Source: Falciphora oryzae
Taxonomy: Eukaryota > Ascomycota > Sordariomycetes > Magnaporthales > Magnaporthaceae
NCBI GenBank assembly: GCA_000733355.1
Contig: JNVV01000014.1
Location: 625,384 to 689,383, forward strand
Reading direction: 5' to 3'
Length of the DNA stretch: 64,000 nt
The notes under the pieces are model-generated. The model saw nothing but the letters and a program-made list of their open reading frames with translations. It was not told the DNA's origin and searched no databases. Both the position numbers and the translations under genes were made by a program. The first letter of the stretch is position 1; the number at the start of each line of letters is the position of its first letter. This document shows, in pieces, positions 22,833 to 34,778 of this stretch.

Positions 22833-22927
22833 CCTATTTCCTTTCCTTTTTCCTATTTCCTTTCCTTTTTCCTATTTCCTTTCCTTTTTCCTATTTCCTT
22901 TCCTTTTTCCTATTTCCTTTCCTGTTT
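22833..22927. repeat. 19-bp pyrimidine minisatellite, about five copies
   Basis: Unit CCTATTTCCTTTCCTTTTT begins at 22833, 22852, 22871, 22890 and 22909 with perfect 19-bp spacing. The plus strand is entirely C/T here except for one A per unit. Related purine-rich fragments occur in the intron at 33050-33100, at 34080-34170 and near 36990-37030. Confidence 0.85.
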
Positions 22928-24094
22928 TCCTCTTTTCCAGCATAAAAAAGAAAGGGATTCCGCCCGGCGCTACTGTGCTGCTCATGGTTTTCTCCTCCAG
23001 TACAAACGAAGAGATATCAGCTAGTAGGCTCGCTTAGCCTGACTCTCTTTCAGAGGGGTACAAGCGCTCGAATCTCGGCTTCTCAAGTGTGAGAACATGA
23101 TCGCATCAACTGGTCTCATTGGAGGGAGTGCTTTGCACGACGGTGAAAAGATGTGGCGAGGGCGACGGCTAATAATAGGAGACATATCTTCCGTGAACCG
23201 AGAGACAAGATTCCGGAACCCGAGAGGCGAGAAATCTGCATCTCTCGCTGAATATCTGTCCCCGTGGTGTAGCGACGTCAGCTGCTCGGTCCCTTTCATT
23301 GCGCGGCAGTCGCCATCAGACCCGTTTGCAGCTCGGACTCGACCAGCCCCTAGAGCGTGACGGGGAGAAGGTGGGTGGGTGAGTGAGAGCAGCGGCCCCA
23401 TCAACACTGCCTGATTCCTCCAAGCGTCGTTAGGCCTCAGTTTCTCGAGCAGGGATCCGATCCCAGAGTTCATCCCTGAGAAAAGATTAGACCTCCGCTT
23501 GCCGATCAGCAGGGGCTTAACGGCACTCAAAGGGGTACCTTTCCTGCGCTCGGACAGCACACATGCCAGGCCCGGCAGCCTCGGCCGAATCCCGAACAGC
23601 ATGCACGGGCGCGGCCAACATTACAATGGCTCCCTCTTCCGCCTCCAGCCAATAAGGGGCCGAGGGCCGTTCTTGGGTGGGTGTAGGGTGGTATCCTGCT
23701 TGCTTTTTGTCTAGCCTCGGCAGCCTAGACCGGATCCAGGGCGTCCCCCAGGTCAGATTCCGGCCACAGCCCGGCCGATGAAGTCCTAATCAAGCTTCCT
23801 CGGAGGCTGACGCCGCGCAGCAGGCGGGGGAGCCCACCCTAGTCCGTCCGTTTCCCCGCACCGAAGAATCCGGGGAACCATCGAAGCCGTGCAAGGAATT
23901 GGAGAACGCAGCAAATGCCGCCAATGACGGTGAGAGTCGCATCACAGATGAGGAAAAGGGGCCCACCACCTGAGCGACACAAGCAAGAACAGGGGCGAGG
24001 TAGGCGCGACGGCCCTCGTTCGACCGGACCTTAGAGGAGAGAGACATACCAACAGTGATGGATTCCAGAGCAACACGGGTACAACGCCGGTAGA

Positions 24095-24102
24095 TATAAA
24101 AA
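24095..24102 (+). promoter_or_regulatory. TATA box of the GH10 xylanase gene
   Basis: TATAAAAA about 145 bp upstream of the xylanase ATG, a normal distance for an inducible fungal cellulase/xylanase promoter. No other strong core element competes nearby. Confidence 0.5.
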
Positions 24103-24239
24103 CGTCACCCCTGCAAAAGATGTGCCGCCGATCTCCCTTGCCCGGGCACGGACTTTAGACAAGAGGTTTCGAGATCATCCTGCTCTTTACAGTCCAAGAA
24201 CCGCCCTAGAACCCTGTCCATCACATCTCCAGGTAAGCC

Positions 24240-25660
<1,421 letters not shown>

Positions 25661-25834
25661 AAAAAAAAAAAAGATGTAAAAGGGAATACGAAGGGGAACA
25701 AGAAGGGGATTAGGAAAGGTATTACTGTGTAGGAAGGGGAATACGAAGGGAAATAGGATATGAAATAGGAACGGTTATCAAAGGGTTGTCAAACGGTTAT
25801 TGAGCGGTTATATAAACTAAATAATCTCGTGGTG

Positions 25835-27508
25835 CTATCGCTTCTCGCTCTGCGCTGCGGCGTCGGCCAGGGCCGGCTTAAGCTGGTCGGCGCGCGCTTG
25901 TGAAAATTCACGAGTTGGGACGCGGTGCTCAAACAGAAGATCAAGCTCGGCGTAGGTCAAGCCCTTGGACTCGGGCAGGCGGAAGTAGGTCCAGAGAAAG
26001 AAGACAAAGGCCACGCCGGCCCAGAAGAAGCCGGCTTTGGGGCCCCAATTCCAAGCGTTGACGCCAACCATCTGCGGCATGAGGGCGTTGTTGATGAAGA
26101 CGGCGGCATTATAGCTGGCGCGGGCCAGGGCGACCGTCTTGATGCGGTTGCGCGTCGATGGGATCTCGGCCACGATCGTGTAGCAGATGGGGCCAAGGCT
26201 GAGCTGGAAGCAGACCAGCATGAGAACGATGAGGGCAGCAACGGCACGCGCGGCCTCTTGGTTCTGGGTGGTGCCGGCGCCCGGGGCGAGCCCGACAAAG
26301 CCGACGATCAAAAGGATGACGACCATGACCAGCAAGCCCCAGACGTACAGGAAGCGGCGGCCGAGGCGGGTCATGACGAACCAGGCCGCGACACAGGCGA
26401 GCCACTGGGCGCAGCTGAGGATTACGTTGACGTTGTAGGCGGCTTCGGTGGGCAAGCCGCCGTTGGTCATGAACTGCACGGCGTAGCCCATGAAAGGCAC
26501 GCCGCAGAGGGCCTGGGTGACAAAGACCATGAGGGCGATCTCAGTGCGGCGGCGGTCGGCGCCCTTGAAGAGGTCGTGGTAGTTGACGCCAGCGTTGATC
26601 TGCTTCTCGTACTTGTCCGTCACCACCATCATGTCTACGTGGGCGTCGAGGTCGAACTGGACGTCGTCCTGGGGCGTGATGAGCTTGCGGACAGCGTCGC
26701 GGGCCTCGTCGACGCGGCCGTGGCGGACGAGCCACCAGGGGGACTCCGGGCAGAGCAGGGTGACAACCATGATGGGCACAGGCCAGACCCACTGGACGGC
26801 AAAGGGGATCTTGTAGCCCAGCTCGCCGGGGATGCTGAGCAGACCGCGAAGGATGCCGGTGGACAGCAGACCGCCCGTAACCCAGCAAAGGTTGATCCAC
26901 GAGGTCATGTAGGCGCGGATGTGGGTGGGACACAGGTCGGCGGCGTAGGAGACGGCGAGGGTCTGGAAGATGCCCCAGGGGATGCCCTGAACCAGCCCAC
27001 CAGCCAGGAACATGGGCAGGCCGGTGGAAAAGAAAGGGATGAAGATGGCGCCGATCATGGCGGTCATGGACACCAGCATGGTCTTCTTGTAGCCGAGCCA
27101 CTCGGTGACATAGCCGTTGACGATCAGGCCGATGATGCAGCCGACCTGGGTGCCGTTGAGGATGATGGTCTGCCAGCGGGCCGAGACGACCTTGCCGCCG
27201 GCGGGGTTGGGCTCGTCGCCGAAGCGGTCCTGGAAGGCCGGGAAGGGGAAGAAGTTGTTCATGAGCGACGTGTCGTAGCTCTCCATGATGATGCAAAGCG
27301 AGAGGAAGAAGGAGAAGAGCACGGCCTTGCGCCAGAAGCGCAACGTCTGCGGGATCGTCATGTTGCGCTCGTTGGCCAGCGCCGCGTTGGTCTCGTCGGC
27401 GGCATGGCTGCCATCGAGGCCTGGGCTGCCGGCGGCCGTGGACGCGACCTTCTCGACTGTCGGCTCGACGCCATCGTCGGCGGGTTTCGTTGGCTCGAGG
27501 GCGGACAT
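25835..27508 (-). CDS. MFS alpha-glucoside:H+ symporter-like sugar transporter
   Basis: A single exon of 557 residues with no lesion. A hydrophilic N-terminus of about 60 residues leads to TM1 and the YDTSLMNNFFPFPAFQDRFG element that characterises Mal31/Agt1-type fungal permeases (YDTxLxxxFxAxPxFxxxxG). Other family marks are NGYVTEWLGYKKT, the PESPWWLVRHGR sugar-porter motif before the central loop, GxxxxxxRxxRR-like FVMTRLGRRFLY, and PESKGLTYAELDLLFEHRVP at the C-terminus. Twelve membrane spans are expected in the plasma membrane; substrates of relatives are maltose, other alpha-glucosides and sometimes alpha-galactosides. It is divergent from a Zn2Cys6 regulator gene and close to an alpha-galactosidase gene, so melibiose- or raffinose-type sugars are a reasonable guess. 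Long antisense frames in this gene are shadows. Confidence 0.9.
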   Translation of the reverse strand: MSALEPTKPADDGVEPTVEKVASTAAGSPGLDGSHAADETNAALANERNMTIPQTLRFWRKAVLFSFFLSLCIIMESYDTSLMNNFFPFPAFQDRFGDEPNPAGGKVVSARWQTIILNGTQVGCIIGLIVNGYVTEWLGYKKTMLVSMTAMIGAIFIPFFSTGLPMFLAGGLVQGIPWGIFQTLAVSYAADLCPTHIRAYMTSWINLCWVTGGLLSTGILRGLLSIPGELGYKIPFAVQWVWPVPIMVVTLLCPESPWWLVRHGRVDEARDAVRKLITPQDDVQFDLDAHVDMMVVTDKYEKQINAGVNYHDLFKGADRRRTEIALMVFVTQALCGVPFMGYAVQFMTNGGLPTEAAYNVNVILSCAQWLACVAAWFVMTRLGRRFLYVWGLLVMVVILLIVGFVGLAPGAGTTQNQEAARAVAALIVLMLVCFQLSLGPICYTIVAEIPSTRNRIKTVALARASYNAAVFINNALMPQMVGVNAWNWGPKAGFFWAGVAFVFFLWTYFRLPESKGLTYAELDLLFEHRVPTREFSQARADQLKPALADAAAQSEKR

Positions 27509-28285
27509 GGCTAGGCACCTAGGGAGGCCCGGATCGGTGACGGCCCGTGGCAGACGGGAGAGTCGGAGACAGAGACTGCGCGATGGGAAAAGGGCTGGCC
27601 ATGGAGCGTCGCATTGGAGGTGATATATATGCCTGCCTGCCTACCTAGCCCGTCTCCCAACCCCAAGGTCCCTGTCCCCAGCATGTGCAAAGGCAAGGGT
27701 CGGGTCGGTCGACATCGAGCAGAAGCGCAGATATTTTCCCTGCTCGGCAACCAGCGGCCCCGTGGGACAGGCAGCATCCCCGTAGCAGCGCCATCTCGGT
27801 TAGTAGGTACGTTGTAGGCATTGCTATTGCGGGGGACGTTCGAGGCCTTTGACAGGGCGGTCTGGTGGGAAGCCCCATGGGGAACACGATCTCTGGGGAG
27901 GCGACGCGAAGAAAGCGGCCCAAGAGCCAAAAATCGAGCCACGGCCGAGGGTGTGGTGATGCGCAATTTGGTCGGCCCCTCACCTCCACTGCAGCATCCC
28001 TGGCGCTTCCTTGACCGCGACCCCACCACCCAACCCAGATTTCCGCAGAGTTTCCCGCCGCTAGTGCCAGACGGGTATTGAGGCCAAGGGTTGTGCTAGT
28101 GAGGCATTGGCAATCAATCAAGTCATCAGTTCTGCTGGCAGAGAGTTTTGCTTGCGCGCGGACTCTGCTCCGACCAAATAAAATGTCAGTTTCCCGCCAG
28201 CTTCCCGGTCCTTTGCCGTGCGCCGTCGGATTGGCGATTCGCGCTAGCCCTCACATGCCCTCCACCCTCCCCACTGGCCCTGTTG
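27509..28285. promoter_or_regulatory. bidirectional promoter region of permease and Zn2Cys6 regulator
   Basis: A 777-bp divergent spacer. ATATATAT at 27623-27630 lies about 115 bp upstream of the permease ATG and could serve as its TATA element. Short open frames in the spacer lack domains. CGG-rich words occur but I could not single out a convincing CGG-Nx-CCG operator by eye. Confidence 0.4.
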
Positions 28286-30369
28286 ATGCGTAAACCATCG
28301 GCCTGTGGTGTCTGTCGGTATGTTCCAGACCCCGTGCTGTCCCCGGCCGTGTCCCCGATCCTGTCAGATAATACCAATCCTTGCGTCTCTTGGCTGACTT
28401 GCACCTCGTCTCACCCTCCCCCAGAGCCCGCCGACGTCGCTGCATCTGGCCTGCGGGCGACACCCCGAACACATCCTGCGAATACTGCACCCTCTACGAC
28501 CTGCAGTGCGTCCAAAAGCCGCCCGACGGGGGCTGGTACCACCGTCGCCAGCTCCGGCTGCAGGTCTCGGGCACCGCAGAGGCCCAGCTCCCGGGACGCA
28601 CCAGCCAGCCACAAGACGAGCCCCCACTCCCCCGTCCATCCTCACAGCTAGCGGCCTCGGCTCCAGCCACGGCACAAGCAGATGTCGTCAGCCGCAATGC
28701 CGTCGTCGACATCAACACCTTGCCTATGGCCTTGAGGCTGGACCTTGTCAGCTGCTATTTCGATTACATCCACGACCAGTTCCATTCCCTGTTCCATCGC
28801 CCCAGCTTCAAAGAGGATGTTGCCAAGGACCGGGTCCCAGCCATCCTGCTGTTGGCGGTTTTCTCCCTGGCTGCGAGGTACTTCTTTTCCTCGCCTGTGC
28901 CATGTCCACCATGTGGTGTGCGGTGTGAAGCTGACTAGAATCCTCAATACCACCACACAGGTTCTCGAACCATGATCTCCTCACCGACGCGGCCCCGCGA
29001 GACAGGGGAGAGAAGTTCCGCGTCGCTTGCGAGGCGCAGCTACGTGTTCGCCACGTCTCCATCCTGACGATTCAAGTTTGTATCCTTCTCGGAGCATACG
29101 CTGCTGGACAAGGAGAGATCGAGGCTGAGAACGTCTACTACACCCTCGCAGGACGCATGGCCTGCACCATGAACCTGCTTGACCGTCCAGCCAACAGCCC
29201 TCTGGAAAGAGAAACCAATATCCGAGGTTCGTATTGTCCCATGGCCCCGGCTTGTCCACACGCACCAACCCGCTAACACCCTAGAAACAAACGCAGCCTG
29301 GTGGAGCCTGTGCATGATCGATGTTTGGTCCTCGACCGCCGTCAAGCTTCCTCGGATCATGCCGCCAGCAACGCATCCCCACGCCGCCGCCGCCCCCATG
29401 GACGAGCTCCCGTTCCTGGAAATGGGAGGCATTGATGCGATGTCGCCCAATAGTCGCACGACCCTGCTCGAGTCCCCGCTCCTCTCGCAGATGATCAAGC
29501 TGAATCGCGTGCTCGCCAATATTATCGACTTCAACAAGACCTGCGTCGCCGCCCACCTAGCCGGCCCGGCCCTCGACAGTGGCGTGCAGACGCTCTCGCT
29601 CGAGTTGGAGCACTGGCTTGTCAGCCTGCCGCCAAGTATGCGCGACACCCCCGAGAACCTGGCCTGGTTTTCCGCGCGCGGGCTGGGTCGCATGTTCGCC
29701 GCCGTCTACCTCGGCTATTACTACTTTGGCCAGCTCCTCTACTTCCAGTTCCTTGGGGGCAGTGTCGATGACGCCAGTAGCAGCGGCAACAGCCGCCTGT
29801 CGGCGCACGTCGTCTACGCCGAGCGTTGCAAGGATCATGCCGCGCGTCTGTGTGAGCTAATATACCGCTGCGCGGCTACGCCCGGCGCCGACGTACGCTA
29901 CCCTATGGTGGCACACGTCCTTGTCATCGCATCCACGGTACAGATTCACACCCTGCTCTTTGCGGCCAGCGAGCGACCCATCCGCGAGGCCCGCGCTCGG
30001 CTGGAGCGCAACTTTCAGATCATCCTCCTGGACCTCAAGCCATTCTGGCCCGCCGTCGACGGGGCCATGAGTCGCCTGCGGGCCTTCCACCAGACCTGCC
30101 TGCGCCGAAGCGGCGGCGGCGTCGGCGGCAACAGCCCCGGCAGCAGCAGCAGCGCCTTTGTGCTCGACCAGTGGCTGCTGCGCTTCCTGGTCGAGTTCGC
30201 CGACCACATGGAGGACGAGCCGCGCGAGATGGACCCGGATTACGAGGCCCTGTGGTCCCTTTCAAAGGGCGAGCAGGAGGACGGCCCCGGTTCTGGTGTG
30301 GGCCAAGTTGCGGAGCCGAGTGGGCTGCCCCGGCCCTCGGCGGCACACCCTGGGCTGCCCGGACAGTAG
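28286..30369 (+). CDS. Zn2Cys6 transcription factor with fungal-specific middle region
   Basis: Exons 28286-28317, 28425-28877, 28961-29226 and 29285-30369 give 611 residues. The first intron splits the zinc cluster: ACGVCR joins ARRRRC, then SCEYC and LQC, so the six Cys follow C-x2-C-x6-C-x11-C-x2-C-x6-C, a good binuclear cluster starting at residue 7. The middle region follows (LDLVSCYFDYIHDQFHSLFHRPSF, LLLAVFSLAAR, CILLGAYAAGQGEIEAENVYYTLAGRMACTMNL), as in regulators of the Gal4 superfamily acting in the nucleus. The short hydrophilic tail is Gly/Pro-rich. The gene is divergent from the sugar permease and upstream of, and co-directional with, the alpha-galactosidase gene. A pathway-specific role in oligosaccharide use is inferred from this order only. 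Confidence 0.88.
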
Positions 30370-30719
30370 TAGCGGCGGAAAACAATGAACCCCCTCCATC
30401 CCCACCCACTTTTCCGCACCGGCATATCGTCCTGCTCCCGTAAATTTAGTCTCTATACAAATAAACTTGGTAAACAATCACAGGAAGATTATTAACACCC
30501 TGACTGCGACCATAAATCCCTACCGGCCGCTGCCCCGCCCCCCTCACCGACACATTGACGGGCATGCATGCCGCACGTGAGCGTGCTGTCCGAAATCCGT
30601 CTTGAAACCCCGTTGTCCTTCCTGCCCGGCTCTGACGACAGACACCACTGTTTTTGAGCCGCCGCTGGCATCTATCCTTCCACAGTACAGCCCCTTGTCA
30701 ACCACCATCTCACACCGCA
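30370..30719. other. spacer upstream of the alpha-galactosidase gene
   Basis: A 350-bp spacer between two co-directional genes; it must hold the terminator of the regulator and the promoter of the GH27 gene. No clear TATA box. Confidence 0.4.
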
Positions 30720-32432
30720 ATGATTGCACCGAGATCTGGTTCCCCGCCGGCTGTAGCCGGAGCGCTGGCCCTGCTCCTGGCCCAAGGCGCTGGAGCCATC
30801 AACAACGGACTGGCGTTGACGCCGCCCATGGGATGGGTATGCAAGCAGCGTCCCTGTGGTCCCTGTTTCCTTCTTTAGCCTCCTTTGTGACGGATCAGGA
30901 CGGCTGACGGCGCAAACCCCAAAAGAACAACTGGAACGCCTTTGGCTGCGACGTCTCGGAGGATCTACTCCTGTCAACAGCGGCCAAGATCGTCAACCTA
31001 GGCCTACGCGACCTGGGCTACAACTACGTGGTGCTGGACGACTGCTGGCAGGACCCCAAGGGCCGCGACAATCATGGAAAACTGCAGCCCGAGCCCACAA
31101 AGTTCCCGCGCGGCCTCAAGGCCATCTCGGACGACCTGCACGCCATGGGCCTCAAGTACGGCATGTACTCGAGCGCGGGGGAGATGACTTGTGCCAGGTT
31201 TGGTTAGTACCAAGACCCCGGCGCGCAAGACACGGCACGGCACGTATGGGACAACCGTGCTAACAGAGGCTCCGGCGCCGCGACCAGAGGGCTCGCTCGA
31301 CCACGAGAAGGAGGACGCGCAGAGCTTCGCGGACTGGGGCGTCGACATGCTCAAGTACGACAGCTGCTACCACATGGGCCGCATCGGGACGCCGCAGGTC
31401 TCCTTCAACCGCTTCAAGGCCATGTCGGACGCGCTGCGGGCCACGGGCCGCAGCGTGCTCCTGAACCTGTGCAACTGGGGCGAGGACCTGGTGCACACGT
31501 GGGGCATGTCCATCGCCAACTCGTGGCGCGTCACGGGCGACATCTACGACTCCTTCACGCGGCCCGACGACCTCTGCGGCTGCGACAAGAACCAGCTGTC
31601 GGACCCGGCCTGCATCGCGCCGGGCACCCACTGCAGCGTCCTCTTCATCCTCAACAAGGTCGCCGCCTTTGCCGACCGCAGCATCCCCGGCGGCTGGAGC
31701 GACCTCGACATGCTCGAGGTCGGCCAGGGCGGCATGACCGACGACGAGTACAAGGCGCACTTTGCGCTGTGGGCCGCCCTCAAGAGCCCGCTGTTCCTGG
31801 GCAACGACGTGCGCGCCATGTCGCCCGAGGCCCTGTCCATCATCAACAACCCAGCCGTCATCGCGCTCAGCCAGGACCCGCACGGCCGCTCGCTGACCCG
31901 TGTCAACCGCGTGACCGACGGGGTCGCCAAGGACGTCTACGGCGTCGGCGAGACGCACGTCTGGAGCGGCTACCTGGCCAACGGCGACCAGGCTGTCGTC
32001 TTGCTCAACGCGGGCGCCGAGGACCTGGACGACATGTCGGTCCCGCTGTCCGAGATCTTCACGTCCTTCGGCCCGGGAGGCTCGGCGCCTCACGTAGCCT
32101 TCGACTGGGCCGTGCATGACCTGTGGGCTCACCGCATGCCGGCCGAGACGGCTGCGCGTCTCCTGGCTGCCCAGACCGAGGACGAGGGCGTGGCCGTGCT
32201 AGCGGGTGCCAACTGGTACAACGCCACCGAGAAGCCGTACGAAGTCGGGTTGCGAGAGGGCGACCCGCGCCTGTTTGGCGAGAAGATCGCCGTCGTCGAG
32301 GCCGGCGGCATCCTCTCGGTTCCAGTCAAGAGACACGCCGCTGCCGTCCTGCGTCTGCGCCGGATTGTCAAGGAGGGTCAGGGTCAGTTCAAGGCCAAGA
32401 CGCTCGATCGCGTTGCGAAGGATGAGCTTTGA
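30720..32432 (+). CDS. secreted GH27 alpha-galactosidase
   Basis: Exons 30720-30836, 30926-31202 and from 31267 or 31288 to 32432. The last acceptor is ambiguous because CAG occurs at both places in frame, giving 519 or 512 residues. A signal peptide (AVAGALALLLAQGAGA) precedes the barrel, which begins INNGLALTPPMGWNNWNAFGCD. The GH27 marks are YVVLDDCWQ, the nucleophile Asp in LKYDSCYH, the acid/base Asp in SWRVTGDIYDSF, GGWSDLDMLEVG and KSPLFLGNDV. A C-terminal beta-domain follows. The enzyme removes terminal alpha-1,6-galactose from melibiose, raffinose-type sugars and galactomannan outside the cell. It is downstream of a Zn2Cys6 regulator and a sugar permease. An A17 run starts 22 bp after the stop. 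Confidence 0.92.
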
Positions 32433-32454
32433 TATAGGCTGGGAAGATGTATAG

Positions 32455-32471
32455 AAAAAAAAAAAAAAAAA
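32455..32471. repeat. A17 homopolymer after the GH27 gene
   Basis: Seventeen uninterrupted A on the plus strand, 22 bp downstream of the alpha-galactosidase stop. It marks the limit between that gene and the region shared with the transporter relics. Confidence 0.8.
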
Positions 32472-32616
32472 CCACACAGTCTATGATTGTTAAGAATGAT
32501 TTCCCGAGCCCAAGAACCCCACGCGATCTATTCCAAGTCTATTCGTTCCGTTCCAATCATAAGAACGACGATCTGCCTCAAGTCAAGCCAATGTCCCATC
32601 CCCGTCATCTCTGCCG

Positions 32617-34259
32617 TTAAGCCTTGCGCGGATTGGCCTCGCCCAGGTACAGGGCGTCGATCTCCTCCATGGTGCGACCCTTGGGCTCGATTACCAGAAC
32701 CCACACCGCAGCAGCCAACCCAAGACAGGACCCAGCAAAGACCATGCCAAACATGTACTGGATCCGCTCTGTAACGTACTTGGTTCCGACCGCGATAGCC
32801 GCATTGGTGCCCCAATTGACAGATGTGACGAGGCCCAACGCTACACCCCTGTGGGTGGCCGGGAACAACTCAGCCGTCACCGCCCACACAAGCGGGCCCC
32901 AGGTGCTCGCGAAGGAGGCGATAAAGAGCACGGAGACTGCAAGCATGCCTATTCCGGCCTGCGGGGTTTTGCTCGGGTTGCGTGGGTGGAGGCTGTATTG
33001 ACCCACGCATGCATACACCCTAAATAAGTTGGTTAGCACCGCGATGGAAATAGGAAAAAGAAAATGGGAAAAGGAAAGGAGAAATAGAAAGCAATAAATG
33101 GGTACTTACACGAAGCAAAATGCCATGACGAAAGCGCCAGCGATCAAAGCAGGCCGGCGACGACAGTTGTTGGCAACCCACACGCCGAGGATGGTGAACA
33201 TGAAGTTGAAACTACCCAGTATGATGGAGCAAACGAAGCCACTGCTCACGCCAGTTGCCTGAAGGACGCCTGTTCCGAAGTAGAAAAAGTAATTGACACC
33301 TGTCATCTGCTGCCCTGCCTGGAGGATGACGCCGATGAGGAGTCGACGGAGCATGCTGGGAGCAGTGAAGACGCTGTGCCACTTCGAGCTTGTCTGGTCC
33401 TGGTCCTGGGCCTGCTTTATGCTGAAAGCGTCGATGGTGTCCGAAACAAGAGAGCTGTTGATGTCGGTGCCGTTAAGCCTGGAGAGGGCCATGCGTGCTT
33501 CCTCCTCGCGTCCTCTGTTGAAGCTGGACTGTGGAGATTCGGGAAGGAAGAGGCTGCCAGAGGCCAGGAACAAGGCGATCAGGACCTCGACGCCGATGGG
33601 GACGCGCCAGGAGGCGCTGCCGATGATGGTCGAAGTGCCGTACGTGATCAGCTGCGCCGTCAGGATCCCGGTGACCACCATCAACTGGAATGATACGAGG
33701 ACTATATCGCGAATGGCTGTGGGGCTGGTCTCTGCCTGATACATGGGGGCGAGAACAGAAAGTGCTCCGATCGCGATACCCTCAAGGAGTTTCCCGACGG
33801 CGAACTGGGGCCAGTGCGTGGTCGTCGCAATCTGGACAGTGATCCCCAGAGAGGCCCAAAGGGCAACGGCAGAGATGGTTTTGACGAGACCGAGGTGCTG
33901 GGCCAGACGGCCAGCAGCGAGGCAACCAACCAGGCAGCCCAGCGGGAAAACGGCGATCATGAAGCCTTGGGTGAGAGCGCCGAATCCGCCTGGAGCCATG
34001 CGCGCGATGAAGTCAGGCATCAAGAAGATGCCCCCGATGGTGCCGCTATTGGAAACGAAAAAGTTAGCTAAATGGAAATGGTACGGGATAAGGAGAGATG
34101 GGGAAAGGATAGGTGATAAGAAAAAAGATAGGAGATGGGAAGGGAAAAGGAGAGGAGATGGGAAAAGGGATGGGCAACGTACATTGAGAAGCCAAATAGC
34201 AGCCCGCCCAAGGCGGGGATCACCGCGGCCGCTATGGCAAGGCCGGTGGCGCGAGGCAT
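32617..34259 (-). CDS. MFS hexose transporter, intact copy C
   Basis: Exons 34259-34183, 34045-33110 and 33019-32617 encode 471 residues and all phases agree. TM1 carries GGLLFGFSIGTIGGI, created by the first splice; most family members have Asp where this has Ser (GYDxGTIGG). Next come FPLGCLVGCLAAGRLAQHLG, ETSPTAIRDIVLVSFQL (the ExxPxxxRG-like sixth-helix motif, altered), PESPQSSFNRGREEEA, the QQMTGVNYFFYFG sugar-porter motif, WGPLVWAVTAELFP and VIEPKGRTMEEIDAL. The protein should import hexoses at the plasma membrane. It is convergent with the alpha-galactosidase gene, whose product releases galactose, so galactose or glucose uptake would fit. Relics A and B at 15-17 kb share coding and flank similarity. 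Confidence 0.85.
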
Positions 34260-34440
34260 CGTGGCAGGCGAGGATCAACCGATCAATCGAGGCCGCGAGA
34301 GAGACGAGAATGAGAAAAGCGGAAGACATCAAAAATAGTTGTGTGGATTCTGTGTGCCAAGAACTGCTGATAACGACTGGTGCCAAAGTAATGGTGCCAA
34401 AGCTGGTGTTGATGTTGTAGAAGACAAGAAGATGGGCAGA

Positions 34441-34778
34441 AGAGGACGGGGAGCGAGGGTCTTTGTAGGCTGGCCCCTCGCTCCCCGTCCTCTGCTGGCC
34501 TCCTGCCAGGGCGGAGCAACCACTCCTCGATTGCCCGGAAGGCAGGAAGCAATCGAGGAGTGGTTGTCGAGGCAGGTGGGTGCCCTGGCAGAAGGCCACA
34601 GTTTGGGACGGCAACAGCACGAAGGGCCGAGCAGCGGCAGGCGGACGCGCTCCTGCCCGTCCCATGAATGGCCTCCTGTCAGAGCAGAGCTGCATGAACC
34701 CCTCCCCGATCGCCTCATGAGCCATGGAGGTGGCTCAAGGAAGGAGGCGATCGGGAGGGTGCCCTGACAGGAGGCCAT
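34441..34778. repeat. array of diverged hairpin units
   Basis: Three consecutive stem-loops. Hairpin 1 has perfect 19-bp arms 34441-34459 and 34475-34493. Hairpin 2 has perfect 18-bp inner arms 34517-34534 and 34549-34566, inside outer arms GGCCTCCTGCCAGGGC and its near-complement (about 34497-34512 and 34580-34596). Hairpin 3 has perfect 15-bp outer arms 34668-34682 and 34764-34778, 12-bp inner arms CCGATCGCCTC/GAGGCGATCGG, and a 7-bp apical pair around 34718-34733. The outer arms of units 2 and 3 are alike (GGCCTCCTGYCAGRGC), so they are copies of one hairpin module of about 100-110 bp. No coding frame explains them, and they lie about 180-520 bp upstream of the hexose transporter start. 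Confidence 0.8.

Larger units (their letters stand above)
22481..24239. other. 1.76-kb region upstream of the xylanase gene
   Basis: No supported gene. It holds a 19-bp minisatellite (separate entry). GGCTAA, the hexamer bound by XlnR/Xyr1 regulators, occurs at 23167-23172 and as TTAGCC at 23034-23039. A TATA box lies near the xylanase start. Two hexamers in this length are compatible with chance. Confidence 0.4.

Noticed and set aside
23020..23100. Possible tRNA (GCTCGAATCTC-like word)
   Set aside because: I could not fold an acceptor stem or find an A-box at the right distance.
25925..27514. A 529-codon open frame antisense to the sugar permease
   Set aside because: It is the exact reverse of a strong MFS gene, low in hydrophobic order, and rich in Gly/Asp/Val as expected from GC-biased third positions.
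33106..34725. A 539-codon minus-strand frame as the full transporter
   Set aside because: It reads through the first intron and the hairpin array. Splicing at 34183/34045 restores the TM1 GTIGG motif, so the gene starts at 34259.
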